Origin: Edaphobacter sp. 12200R-103
Lineage (GTDB): Bacteria > Acidobacteriota > Terriglobia > Terriglobales > Acidobacteriaceae
NCBI RefSeq assembly: GCF_010093025.1
Contig: NZ_CP048114.1
Location: 434,001-498,000, forward strand
Direction of reading: 5' to 3'
Length of the DNA: 64,000 nucleotides
Shown: positions 26,363 to 34,485 of the stretch, piece after piece
Layout: every line of letters starts with the position of its first letter
Numbering within the stretch: position 1 is the stretch's first letter
Made by a program: the position numbers and the translations under genes
The notes under the pieces: generated by a model
Databases searched by the model: none
Told to the model about the DNA's origin: nothing
Seen by the model: only the letters and a program-made list of their open reading frames with translations

Positions 26363-27310
26363 CTACGCGCGTTCTCCAACACGCTTCAGGCGAGCCAGGT
26401 CACGGAGATATTCCTTGAGCGGCCGCGCCGGCCTGCCCCAGAAGACTTCACCCTTGCCATGCATCTTCTTGCCGCTCAGAACGCCCGCTCCGCCCCCCAG
26501 AATCACGCCCTCACCCACCGTCGCGTGCTCACCGATTCCCACCTGCCCGCCGAGAATTGCGCCGTCCTCCACAACGGAGGAGCCGGAGATTCCTGTTTGC
26601 GCGGCGATGACAACATTTCTTCCGATAACGCAGTTATGCCCGATGTGCACAAGATTGTCGATCTTGGTCCCGTGCCCAATCCGTGTCTCGCCCAGGGCTC
26701 CCCGGTCGATGGTGGTATTGGCCCCAATCTCGACTCGGTCTTCAATAACAAGACAGCCCTGCTGGGGAAATAAGACGTACTCTCCTGTCTCAGGATTCGG
26801 CGCATATCCGAAGCCCGTGGAGCCCAGCACAGATCCGGCCTGTACGACAACCTCATCGCCGACCGTGACACCGGAGTAGATGGTGACCCTGGCATCGATG
26901 CGGCAATCCTTCCCGATCGAGATTCCGTCCTCTAGGACGACACCTGGACCGATCCAGGTGCCTGGCCCAATACTGACGTCTCTACCAACGATAGCTGTAG
27001 GGTGGACTCCGGGCGCAGATGTCTTCCCGCCGAGTCGCTGCGCGAGTACGGAAAAGGCATACCTGGCATCGCGGACCCACAACAAGCGTGAGTCGTGAGG
27101 CTCCGGGACGATCTTCTGCAGCTTGCCGCTGGCCAGGATCAGTCCAGCATGTGAAGAGAGGGCGGACTGTAGGGTCATGGAGTCCGTGGCAAAGACGGCA
27201 CTCTCTTTTGTCGCGGCGTCGATGCTGGTAACGCGGATGATCTCGGTTGGAATGTCAGGGTTCTGCACGGTTACTTCTATCCACGACGCGATCTCGCTCA
27301 GGTTTGCCAT
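26363..27310 (-). CDS. lpxD: UDP-3-O-(3-hydroxyacyl)glucosamine N-acyltransferase LpxD
   Basis: 315 residues from ATG 27310; an open frame extends to 27403 but overlaps the upstream gene, and the LpxD N-terminus begins [13 protein letters not shown]. LpxD adds the second acyl chain in lipid A synthesis. The N-terminal domain spans about 1-100, followed by left-handed beta-helix hexapeptide repeats: [19 protein letters not shown], then the catalytic histidine region [14 protein letters not shown]. Its start lies one base after the stop of the upstream acyltransferase, so the two are in one operon. Confidence 0.95.
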   Translation of the reverse strand: MANLSEIASWIEVTVQNPDIPTEIIRVTSIDAATKESAVFATDSMTLQSALSSHAGLILASGKLQKIVPEPHDSRLLWVRDARYAFSVLAQRLGGKTSAPGVHPTAIVGRDVSIGPGTWIGPGVVLEDGISIGKDCRIDARVTIYSGVTVGDEVVVQAGSVLGSTGFGYAPNPETGEYVLFPQQGCLVIEDRVEIGANTTIDRGALGETRIGHGTKIDNLVHIGHNCVIGRNVVIAAQTGISGSSVVEDGAILGGQVGIGEHATVGEGVILGGGAGVLSGKKMHGKGEVFWGRPARPLKEYLRDLARLKRVGERA

Positions 27311-27311
27311 C

Positions 27312-28256
27312 TCAATAGATTCCCTCTTCTCCGGCAGGCCTCGTCTTCCATCGGCGGTGCATCCATAACCACTGTTCAGGATAACGCCGGATATAGCTTT
27401 CAATTACCGACGTAAACATAGCCGTGTTGCTTACCGCATCTGCTTCGGCGTCTCCCGTACACTTCACCGGAAGCTCCGGGCCAAAGTGAAGGACATAACG
27501 CTGCTCGGACTTCTCCCACAAGAGAAACCCTGGAACCACAGCAGCTCCAGTCCTGGCAGCCACGCGCGCCATCCCGCTGGCCGTGCAGGCCTGGGTTCCA
27601 AAGAAGGGGACAAAGACCCCCTGTGGAGGCGTCATGTTCGTATCCATCAAAATACCTACGGTCTCGCCTGCGCGCATTGAAGCGATCAGGCCGCGGGCGA
27701 AGTCATCCTTGTGGAGAACCCGATTGCCGTGCAGACAACGGATTCGATTGACGAAGCGATCCACCAGCGGATTATCCAGACGCCGGATGACCATCCCCAT
27801 GGGGTAACCCATCAACGAATGGTAAAAGCTCGACAGCTCCCAGGCTCCCAGGTGACCTGTCAGGACAAGGACACCTTTGCCGCGGTCGCGTGCCCTCAGA
27901 TAATTCTCAAGCCCTTCGTAGCGGATAAAGCGGCTGGCCTGTTCCGGCGTGTAATGCTGCATCCGGCAGAACTCGGCCAGAAGGTAACCCAGGTTGCGGT
28001 AAAGCTCTTTAAGGAGCTGTTTTCTGCGCTGCCGCTGCACCTCCGGAAAAGCAAGCTGCAGATTCCGCATCCCTACGCTACGGAGCCGACCGAGAGCATA
28101 GTAAGCCAGTTCTCCAATAGCGGCTCCGGCAGCGCGTGCCAGGCCACGGGGCAACGCGCCGAGCGTCCTGACCATGGCCCACACGGCTGCAAACTCCGCT
28201 TTTTCGCGCAACGTCGCCGTGATCGCCGGTGGCTCCTTTTCTCTCAAATCGTTCAA
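27312..28256 (-). CDS. Lipid A late acyltransferase / lysophospholipid acyltransferase (LpxL family)
   Basis: 314 residues. The catalytic HX4E motif is GHLGAWE near 134-140, followed by [19 protein letters not shown] and the [18 protein letters not shown] substrate block near 215-235, and a C-terminal [15 protein letters not shown] signature typical of HtrB/LpxL proteins. An N-terminal hydrophobic helix anchors it to the inner membrane. Being first in an operon with lpxD supports a late lipid A acylation step; the acyl donor and position cannot be told. Confidence 0.9.
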   Translation of the reverse strand: MNDLREKEPPAITATLREKAEFAAVWAMVRTLGALPRGLARAAGAAIGELAYYALGRLRSVGMRNLQLAFPEVQRQRRKQLLKELYRNLGYLLAEFCRMQHYTPEQASRFIRYEGLENYLRARDRGKGVLVLTGHLGAWELSSFYHSLMGYPMGMVIRRLDNPLVDRFVNRIRCLHGNRVLHKDDFARGLIASMRAGETVGILMDTNMTPPQGVFVPFFGTQACTASGMARVAARTGAAVVPGFLLWEKSEQRYVLHFGPELPVKCTGDAEADAVSNTAMFTSVIESYIRRYPEQWLWMHRRWKTRPAGEEGIY

Positions 28257-28346
28257 GCCATCAGTCTAAACGCAGCATTCCGGATTTTTACAAAGACGCC
28301 ACAATGCTAGACGACACCTGTCGAGAGGCTGGTGCAGACGACAGTA

Positions 28347-28847
28347 TCAGTTCGTGCGATAGTTGCTGAACTGCAGCTCTACCCCGTAGTCTCCGGCGCG
28401 GAGCTTGGAGATGATCTGCTGGAGCACGTCGCGGTCCTTGGAAACAACACGGACGGTGTCGCCCTGGATGCTGGCCTGAGCCTTCAGCTTGGACTCCTTG
28501 ATGGCGGCAACAATCTTTTTGGCGGCGTCGGAGTTGATGCCCTGCTTCAGCTTGATCTTCTGACGGACCGAGGAGTTGGCGGCGGGTTCGATCTTCTCGT
28601 ACTCAAGATTCTTGAGCGAAATTCCACGCTTGACGAGCTTCTGGGAGAGGATCTCCTTGACAGCCTCAAGCTTGTACTCGTCCTGCGAGGCGAGTTGGAT
28701 CGTCTCGGTTCCTTCCAATTCGATCTTCGATTTGGAGTCCTTCAGGTCGAAGCGGGCGCCGACCTCCTTGGAAGCCTGGTCAATTGCGTTCTTGACCTCC
28801 TGAAGCTCTACTTTGCTGACTACGTCGAAGCTGTTATCAGATGCCAT
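28347..28847 (-). CDS. yajQ: YajQ-family nucleotide-binding protein
   Basis: 166 residues. YajQ has two ferredoxin-like domains; in Xanthomonas it binds cyclic-di-GMP. The sequence opens ASDNSFDVVSKVELQEVKNA and contains QGDTVRVVSKDRDVLQQII near 135-153, both family hallmarks. SD GGAAAAG precedes the ATG. It is separated from TatD by about 40 bases on the same strand and may be co-transcribed. Cyclic-di-GMP binding here is inferred from the family. Confidence 0.93.
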   Translation of the reverse strand: MASDNSFDVVSKVELQEVKNAIDQASKEVGARFDLKDSKSKIELEGTETIQLASQDEYKLEAVKEILSQKLVKRGISLKNLEYEKIEPAANSSVRQKIKLKQGINSDAAKKIVAAIKESKLKAQASIQGDTVRVVSKDRDVLQQIISKLRAGDYGVELQFSNYRTN

Positions 28848-28885
28848 GTGCTTTTCCTTCTCTGATCTAAATCGGTTCTATTATG

Positions 28886-29746
28886 TCAGGACTGCGAGGA
28901 ACGTGTGGAGGGGAACAGTTGGTGGAAGTTTTCCGTCGTAAGCTCAGCCAGCTCCTCTGGTGAGATGCCCCGCAACTCAGCGAGGGCTGCCGCCGTGTGA
29001 GCGACGAAGGCTGGTTCGTTTCGCTGGCCGCGCAGGGGGATGGGAGCGAGGAAGGGAGCATCGGTTTCGACCAGGATGCGGTCGGCGGGCGCAAAGGCGG
29101 CGGCATCGCGGATTCCCTGCGCTTTGGGGTAAGTCAGATTTCCGGCAAAGGAGAGATAGAAGCCGAGGTCGAGTGCGCGGCGGGCATCATCGACCGAGCC
29201 GGAGAAGCAATGCATGATTCCGGACAGCCCGCTGGACTGGAAGTGCTCGGCGATGAGGTCGCAGGTGTCGGCTGCCGCGTCAGCAGGGCCGTACTTTTCC
29301 TTTGCTTTAGGAGTAGCGAGTTCGGAGGTGCGGCAGTGGATGATGATGGGCTTGCTCAGGCCGGCAGCGATCTTCATCTGCTGGATGAACGCCTGCTGCT
29401 GTGTGGTGATGTCGGGGTTCTCGATGTGGTAGTAATCGAGACCGATCTCACCGACCGCGATGCAGCGAGGGTGAGCGGCGAGACGGGCGAGTTCGGCCAG
29501 GGCTTCGGGGGTGGCGTTGTGGGCCTGCTCGGGGTGGATTCCGGCGCTGGCGAAGATGCTCGGTTGGTGGCTGCTGGTGACGCTGTTGGCGAGATCGAGC
29601 GCGACGTGCATCTGGGAGGGATTCTCGCCGATGCCAATGGCGAGGATGGTCTTAACTCCAGCGTCCCAGGCTCGGCTGAGGACCTCGTCGCGGTCGGTCG
29701 GAGAAGTCGTATAGAAGTCGAGATGCGCGTGCGAGTCAATGAGCAT
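28886..29746 (-). CDS. TatD-family metal-dependent hydrolase
   Basis: 286 residues from ATG 29746; an upstream open extension to 29809 lacks family sequence. TatD proteins are TIM-barrel nucleases or hydrolases. Metal ligands appear in MLIDSHAHLDF, AVGEIGLDYYHIEN (near 100), IIHCRTSE and GIMHCFSGSVDDARRA, and near ILVETDAPFLAP. A small Tyr/Phe substitution pattern does not affect these. It precedes yajQ on the minus strand. Confidence 0.92.
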   Translation of the reverse strand: MLIDSHAHLDFYTTSPTDRDEVLSRAWDAGVKTILAIGIGENPSQMHVALDLANSVTSSHQPSIFASAGIHPEQAHNATPEALAELARLAAHPRCIAVGEIGLDYYHIENPDITTQQQAFIQQMKIAAGLSKPIIIHCRTSELATPKAKEKYGPADAAADTCDLIAEHFQSSGLSGIMHCFSGSVDDARRALDLGFYLSFAGNLTYPKAQGIRDAAAFAPADRILVETDAPFLAPIPLRGQRNEPAFVAHTAAALAELRGISPEELAELTTENFHQLFPSTRSSQS

Positions 29747-30062
29747 AGTCGCTTCGATCTGCCCCCTTCCCATATTTCTTGAAGTTTTGCTGCAATGCCT
29801 TAGAAACAAATAAGTTATAGAGTTTAGTGCTGAGTCTGGTTTTTTCGGTGATTTCTCTACTTCAAGTTTACCGAAGGAGATGGAATTGGTCGGCAGTAGA
29901 GATGTTATTGAAGGGATTATGGTTAGTGGATAAGCGGGCTTGACGAGGATTTATCGCGGGGCGCGGCAATGAGGACCTAAAGGTCCCCATTCGACAACTC
30001 TTTGCTTTCGACAATGCCTTCGGGAGATGGCGTTTGTTAAAGTTGTGGTTGAACTATTTGGA
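29747..30062. other. 316-base intergenic region with one hairpin
   Basis: No coding frame is convincing. It lies between the MFS stop and the TatD start, both on the minus strand. The clearest structure is a near-perfect hairpin at 29968-29991 (AATGAGGACCT, two-base centre, AGGTCCCCATT; one mismatch), perhaps a terminator for the upstream MFS gene or a dispersed repeat. Confidence 0.5.
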
Positions 30063-31385
30063 TTAATCAATTGTGAATGATGTACTTTCAGTTGCTTGGT
30101 GAATCTTCACGCGTGCGATCAAGACTGCGTTTAGAAGCGTCAGGCCCGCCAGAAGGTACAGGCCTGCATGCGGTGAGGCGAGGTATTCATCGGCCCAGAC
30201 CTTTAGATTAGGTGCTAGGAATCCTCCCAGATTGCCCATTCCTATGATGGCGATACCGCCAGCGGCTGCACGGTCGGCCAGGTATTTGGTTGGAAACATC
30301 CAAAAGAGCGGTTGCACGCCGATGAAACCAGATACAGCGATTGAAAGCGCGAGCAGTCCCATGAGTGGTCCGGCTGAGGGGAAGACGAAGCTTGCACAGG
30401 CCGACGCCAGCATGGTCAGCGATGCCAACTGACGATGCCGGTGGAACTTATCGGCAACGCGAGGAAGGAAGTAGACCGCGGCGAGCGTGCAGATCCAGGG
30501 AATCGAGGAGACCAGGCCCACTTCGAGGCCAACAGGCTTATGCAGGAGAGCCGATATCTCGACCGGGAGGTAGAAGACCGCTCCATAAGTACTGATCTGA
30601 ATAAGTGCGTAGATGAGCAGGAAGTGCATGACCTGAACATCGCGAAGCATTGGAAGAATCTTCGCTGGGCCAGCGGAACGTCGACTCTCCTCCTCGATTG
30701 CCAATGCATGGATCAGCGCCTGTTTTTCATCAGCCGGAAGCCAGGAGGCGTTGGATGGCCTGTTGTCCAGATACCAGAACGCGAACAGGCCGAGAACAAC
30801 AGCAATGAAACCTTCTACAAGAAACATCCATTGCCAGCTTTGCAGACCCAACAACGGACGTATCTCAAGCAGCAGGCCCGAGAGAGGGCCCCCGAGAATG
30901 AGTGCAAGCGGCACCCCCAGGTAGAACATCCCGAGAACCCGGCCGCGAACGTTGTCGGGAAACCAGTAAGTCAGGTAGAGAATCGCGCCAGGGAAAAAGC
31001 CTGCTTCCAGCACGCCGAGCAGAAGTCGAAGCAGGTAAAACGAGGTGGCGCCGCTTATGAGGATGTTGGCCATCGAGATGATTCCCCAACCCACCATGAG
31101 GAAGGCAAGCCACTTCTTTGCCCCGACTTTATGGAGGATGAGGTTGCTGGGAAATCCGCAGAGCGAATAGCTGATGAAAAACAGGCCCGCTCCTAAGGCG
31201 TAGATACTTTCGGAGATACCCTCGGATGCCTCCAGAGCCTGTTTGGCAAAGCCGATGTTCGAGCGGTCGAGAAAGGACACGATGTACATGAGCATCAGGA
31301 AGGGCGTGAGCCGCCGAACCGTGCGTGAGACCGCTCGCTTCAAGGCCGGATCGGATGTGTTAAGGATTGCGGGCGCAAGATTCAA
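30063..31385 (-). CDS. MFS transporter, anion:cation symporter-like family
   Basis: 440 residues from TTG 31385 (AAGG upstream; no better start). Twelve hydrophobic segments are visible. The motif MYIVSFLDRSNIGFAKQAL near 33-51, then GVLEAGFFPGAILYLTYW and MFYLGVPLALILGGPLSG, matches the ACS family that imports organic acids such as tartrate, phthalate or hexuronates together with cations. The substrate is unknown. No regulator or catabolic gene adjoins on the same strand, though a cupin gene diverges from it. Confidence 0.88.
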   Translation of the reverse strand: MNLAPAILNTSDPALKRAVSRTVRRLTPFLMLMYIVSFLDRSNIGFAKQALEASEGISESIYALGAGLFFISYSLCGFPSNLILHKVGAKKWLAFLMVGWGIISMANILISGATSFYLLRLLLGVLEAGFFPGAILYLTYWFPDNVRGRVLGMFYLGVPLALILGGPLSGLLLEIRPLLGLQSWQWMFLVEGFIAVVLGLFAFWYLDNRPSNASWLPADEKQALIHALAIEEESRRSAGPAKILPMLRDVQVMHFLLIYALIQISTYGAVFYLPVEISALLHKPVGLEVGLVSSIPWICTLAAVYFLPRVADKFHRHRQLASLTMLASACASFVFPSAGPLMGLLALSIAVSGFIGVQPLFWMFPTKYLADRAAAGGIAIIGMGNLGGFLAPNLKVWADEYLASPHAGLYLLAGLTLLNAVLIARVKIHQATESTSFTID

Positions 31386-31556
31386 AGCCGGCCTTATCCC
31401 TTCCTTACGGCAGATTGCAGAGATTTGCGGTTTTTACCGTTCATCAGCTTTTACATGGGCTTGAAATGCTGAGTCAATTGCCGGCTTTGCGCCTTGAGGC
31501 GCTATACGCGTGGTGACCTGTACGCGGAAGCGGCGTTTTCGGTTAGGATGGCGGGC

Positions 31557-32039
31557 ATGAATACTCTCAATCGTCGTGAACTCTGTATCGCTCTTTCGGC
31601 TCTGGCAGCGGTGGGTAGTTTTTCGCAGGAGGGGGAAGCGCAAGCGAGGTCGAACGAAGTCCTGTCGCAGTCGCACTCGTGGACCTTCGATGCGTTGCCG
31701 GTGAAGCACAACTCAAATGGCGGGGCGAGCCGAGCCGTGGTGCAGGGCGTGCTGGCGACCGGGGAAGCGGTGGAGGTGCATGAGACGACGCTGCCTGCGG
31801 GGCAGATGCCGCATCCTCCGCATAAGCATCGGCACTCGGAGTTCATGTTTATCCGCGAGGGCGATCTGGAGTTTCAGAACGACGGCAAGCCGGAACGGGT
31901 TGGACCGGGCGGTGTGATCTTTGCGGCTTCGAACGTGATGCACGGGCTGAAGAATGTAGGGACGACTCCGGCGAATTATTTTGTGATTGCGATCGGGAGG
32001 GAATCGATGGCGATGACCCCGGTGGGTGGGGCGAAGTAG
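31557..32039 (+). CDS. Secreted cupin-domain protein
   Basis: 160 residues from ATG 31557 (31548 also possible). The N-terminus [15 protein letters not shown] is a Tat-like signal. The cupin carries metal-ligand candidates in [18 protein letters not shown] and in the second motif, [10 protein letters not shown]. It diverges from the MFS transporter with 171 bases between starts. The substrate is unknown; it is probably a small isomerase- or dioxygenase-type barrel, but nothing more can be said. Confidence 0.75.
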   Translation: MNTLNRRELCIALSALAAVGSFSQEGEAQARSNEVLSQSHSWTFDALPVKHNSNGGASRAVVQGVLATGEAVEVHETTLPAGQMPHPPHKHRHSEFMFIREGDLEFQNDGKPERVGPGGVIFAASNVMHGLKNVGTTPANYFVIAIGRESMAMTPVGGAK

Positions 32040-32120
32040 TCAGGTATCTGTGTGTGATCTCGCGGGGATACGGCAAGGCTGAAGCCGTGCCCCTAAGCGA
32101 GACGGTTCGGGTTTTTGTGC

Positions 32121-32142
32121 GAATGCTCCACCTTAGCGACAA
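32121..32142. repeat. Partial copy of the CCACCTTAGCGAC repeat
   Basis: GAATGCTCCACCTTAGCGAC matches 18 of 20 bases of the start of the complete copy at 32271-32290. The right-hand arm is missing, so this is a truncated member of the family. Confidence 0.6.
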
Positions 32143-32270
32143 GGGCGGCGAGGCCAAAGAGGAATCGACGCATGAGGGATTCTCCTGTTGAGTACGCTCA
32201 AAAAACGTAGAGATTTGCAGGAGTGGCGTCAATTCCACGGCGCAAGGAGAGAGGATTCGCGCTTCCACGC

Positions 32271-32320
32271 GAATGGCCCACCTTAGCGACGATGAAGCTG
32301 TCGCGAAGATGGGGCACCCG
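32271..32320. repeat. REP-like hairpin repeat (family 1)
   Basis: Arms CCCACCTTAGCGAC (32277-32290) and GTCGCGAAGATGGG (32300-32313) form an imperfect hairpin, followed by GGCACCC. The same blocks (CCCACCTTAGC, CGAAG, GGGGCACCC, TTTGT) recur inside mutS2 at 44121-44162. The copies are too similar to be chance. Confidence 0.75.
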
Positions 32321-32322
32321 TT

Positions 32323-32368
32323 TTGTAGCGCATAGATTAGTCGCGTTGTAGCGCATAGATTAGTCGCG
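32323..32368. repeat. Perfect 23-base tandem duplication at the end of the MDR gene
   Basis: TTGTAGCGCATAGATTAGTC followed by GCG is present at 32323-32345 and again, without a mismatch, at 32346-32368. The second copy covers the last codons and stop (TAA, 32360-32362 on the minus strand) of the MDR reductase gene. Confidence 0.95.
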
Positions 32369-33370
32369 GACGCGGATGACGATTTTGCCGAAGGCTCCTT
32401 CCTCAAGCCGGTCGAAGGCCTTGCGGGCGTCGTGGAAGGAGTAGACGGAGTCGATGACGGGGCGGAGCTTGAGTTCGTCGAACTTGCGCAGCATGTCTTC
32501 GAGCGCGCGGCGAGGGCCTACGGTAATGCCGCGCAGGACTCCGAGCTTCTGAATCATGCCGAAGAGCGGGATGGTAGCGTCGAAGCCATCGATGATTCCG
32601 ATGATGGAGATCTGGCCTTCGGGCCGGATGGCCTTGATGGAATGGGCGAGGTTGGGACCTCCGACAACCTCGAGGATCTGGTCGACGCCCTCCTTGTTGG
32701 TGATAGCGAGGGCTTCTTTTTCCCAGTCGGGGTGAGTTTTGTAGTTGATGGTGTGAGTAGCTCCGAGAGCCCTGGCGCGCTGGAGCTTTTCGTCGCTGGA
32801 TGAGGTGACGATGGTGGTGGCTCCAAAGGCGTGGGCGATCTGGAGACCGAAGAGGGAGACTCCGCCAGTGCCTTGAAGCAGTACGATCTGCTTGGCGTTG
32901 AGGCCGCCTTTTTCGACAAGGGAGTACCAGGCGGTGAGCCCGGCGCAAGGAAGCGCGGCGGCCTCGTCGTTGGTAAGGTAGGACGGTGCGAGGGCGAGGG
33001 CCTGCTCAGTGAGGACGAGGTACTCGGCGAGGGCGCCGGGAATGACATTGCCCAGCGTGTAAAGAGATTCCTTAGAGGTGGGAGGTCCGTCGATCCAGCG
33101 AGTGCAGTAGTTGGTGACGACGCGGTCGCCGGTCTTGAAGCGCGATGTTTCGGGACCAAGAGCGACAATCTCGCCGACTGCATCGGCGACCTGGGTCATG
33201 GGGAATTCAAGGTGCGGGTTGTAGTTGCCGTCGTAGAGGAGCTTATCGCGATAGTTGAGTGCGACGGAGGAGATGCGAATGAGAGCTTCGCCGGGGCCCG
33301 GTGTTGGCTGAGGGATGTCATTGAGGACGAGGTTTTCTCGTCCGAAGGCCTGAAGCTGCCATGCTTTCAT
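32360..33370 (-). CDS. MDR-family NAD(P)-dependent oxidoreductase (quinone reductase-like)
   Basis: 336 residues. The N-terminal GroES-like domain begins MKAWQLQAFGRENLVLND; the nucleotide-binding fold has LLQGTGGVSLFGLQIAHAFG near 162-181 and GVDQILEVVGGPNL. The usual catalytic and structural zinc cysteines of alcohol dehydrogenases are missing, so a zinc-free quinone/enone reductase is likelier. It reads divergently from an ArsR regulator across a 62-base palindrome-filled gap, so it is probably the regulated target. Its 3' end lies in a tandem duplication. Confidence 0.85.
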   Translation of the reverse strand: MKAWQLQAFGRENLVLNDIPQPTPGPGEALIRISSVALNYRDKLLYDGNYNPHLEFPMTQVADAVGEIVALGPETSRFKTGDRVVTNYCTRWIDGPPTSKESLYTLGNVIPGALAEYLVLTEQALALAPSYLTNDEAAALPCAGLTAWYSLVEKGGLNAKQIVLLQGTGGVSLFGLQIAHAFGATTIVTSSSDEKLQRARALGATHTINYKTHPDWEKEALAITNKEGVDQILEVVGGPNLAHSIKAIRPEGQISIIGIIDGFDATIPLFGMIQKLGVLRGITVGPRRALEDMLRKFDELKLRPVIDSVYSFHDARKAFDRLEEGAFGKIVIRVRD

Positions 33371-33384
33371 GTCTGGTTCCTCTA

Positions 33385-33432
33385 AGTTCGATATTCAGTT
33401 CGAATAAATTCGAACTATCGTACAATCGAACT
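33385..33432. promoter_or_regulatory. Nested palindromic operator between MDR and ArsR genes
   Basis: An inner palindrome AGTTCGAAT-AA-ATTCGAACT spans 33397-33416. It is flanked by outer half-sites AGTTCGAT (33385-33392) and ATCGAACT (33425-33432), also perfectly inverted. The outer right half-site touches the arsR start codon at 33433. Such sites are typical of ArsR repressors. The whole gap between the divergent starts is covered. Confidence 0.75.
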
Positions 33433-33819
33433 ATGAATGAGGTTGCGATGCCTTGTCAAGAGATGCTTGCCCAGAGTGGTACGGAGAGTAAGATGCCGGT
33501 CTTTTTGCCGAAGGAGCCTGAGAGAAACGATCTGAAGCTGACGGCAGTGTTGTATGCGCTAAGCGATGAGGTGCGGCTGGGAATTGTGCGTCAACTGGCT
33601 GAGCGGGGAGAGCAGGCGTGCGGTGTGTTCGAGATCGATCGACCGAAATCGTCGCTGTCGCATCACTTCAGGGTGCTGCGGGAGTCTGGGGTGGTGACGA
33701 CGCGGAAGGATGGGAAGCAGTTGATGAACACGCTGCGCAGGGATGATCTGAATGCGCGGTTTCCGGAGCTGTTGAAGGCTGTGCTGAGGGAGATATCTGA
33801 TGGACAGGGAAGGGAGTGA
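33433..33819 (+). CDS. ArsR-family winged-helix transcriptional regulator
   Basis: 128 residues from ATG 33433. The winged helix begins KLTAVLYALSDEVRLGIVRQL and has recognition-helix sequence KSSLSHHFRVLRESGVV and a wing TTRKDGKQL. The classical arsenic motif ELCVC is not present; it reads QACGVFEID, leaving one cysteine there and one near the N-terminus (AMPCQEM). Metal sensing is therefore doubtful; thiol-reactive or other ligands are possible. It probably represses itself and the divergent reductase through the palindromes at 33385-33432. ogt follows three bases downstream. Confidence 0.88.
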   Translation: MNEVAMPCQEMLAQSGTESKMPVFLPKEPERNDLKLTAVLYALSDEVRLGIVRQLAERGEQACGVFEIDRPKSSLSHHFRVLRESGVVTTRKDGKQLMNTLRRDDLNARFPELLKAVLREISDGQGRE

Positions 33820-33822
33820 GGA

Positions 33823-34317
33823 ATGAGCCTGTCTTACAAAGAGATTGATTCGCCGGTAGGAAAGCTGAAGCTGGTGGCGAGCGCGAAGGGCCTGGTGGCG
33901 ATTTTGTGGCACAACGACAGGCCGAAACGGGTTCCTTTAGGTGAGATGGTGGAGGAGCCGGGACAGAAAGTGCTTGTCGAGACAGAGAAGCAGCTCACGG
34001 AGTACTTCGCTGGCGAGCGAAGAGAGTTTGAGTTGCCGTTGGATATGCGTGGGACGCAGTTTCAAAAAGATGTGTGGGACGCACTGGTTGGAATACCGTT
34101 TGGCGAGACGAGGAGTTACGGGGATCTCGCGAGACAGTTGGGGAATCCGGCGGCGAGCCGTGCTGTGGGAGCGGCGAATGGAAAGAATCCGATCTCGATT
34201 GTGGTGCCCTGTCATCGCGTGATCGGGAGTTCGGGAAAGCTGACGGGATTTGCTGGCGGGATGGACATAAAAGCCCACTTGCTGGCGATGGAGCGAGGGG
34301 AGAAGGCGCTGTTTTAG
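33823..34317 (+). CDS. ogt: Methylated-DNA-protein-cysteine methyltransferase
   Basis: 164 residues. Suicide enzyme that takes the alkyl group from O6-methylguanine onto its cysteine. The active-site motif PCHRVIGSSGKLTGFAGG is at about 129-146, and the helix-turn-helix segment with the arginine finger (NPAASRAVGAANGKNP) precedes it. It starts three bases after the ArsR stop (gene order arsR-ogt), so it is probably translated from the same message and shares regulation with the divergent reductase. Confidence 0.95.
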   Translation: MSLSYKEIDSPVGKLKLVASAKGLVAILWHNDRPKRVPLGEMVEEPGQKVLVETEKQLTEYFAGERREFELPLDMRGTQFQKDVWDALVGIPFGETRSYGDLARQLGNPAASRAVGAANGKNPISIVVPCHRVIGSSGKLTGFAGGMDIKAHLLAMERGEKALF

Positions 34318-34348
34318 AGATGATACGTGTGTGCGAGTGTCTGAAATC

Positions 34349-34415
34349 GCAGATCCCTTCGACTCCGCTCGGGGCAGATCCCTTCGACTTCGGCTGCGCT
34401 CAGGATGACATTCTG
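34349..34415 (+). repeat. Dispersed repeat family 2 with internal direct repeat
   Basis: GCAGATCCCTTCGACT occurs at 34349-34364 and 34374-34389 (25-base period), followed by CGGCTGCGCTCAGGATGACA. The pattern AGAT..CTTCG..CTGCGCTCAG.ATGA recurs at 37191, 38882 and 48112. Confidence 0.7.
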
Positions 34416-34435
34416 GTAGCGGGGGGAATGGTAAG

Positions 34436-34466
34436 AAAATGGCGCACGCAATGGTGCGCCATTTTT
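34436..34466. terminator. Bidirectional terminator between ogt and metG
   Basis: AAAATGGCGCAC at 34436-34447 pairs with GTGCGCCATTTT at 34454-34465 around a six-base loop. A-rich and T-rich flanks give a T tract on both strands, fitting the convergent ogt and metG genes. Confidence 0.88.
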
Positions 34467-34485
34467 GCGTTTCGGGCTACTTTCG

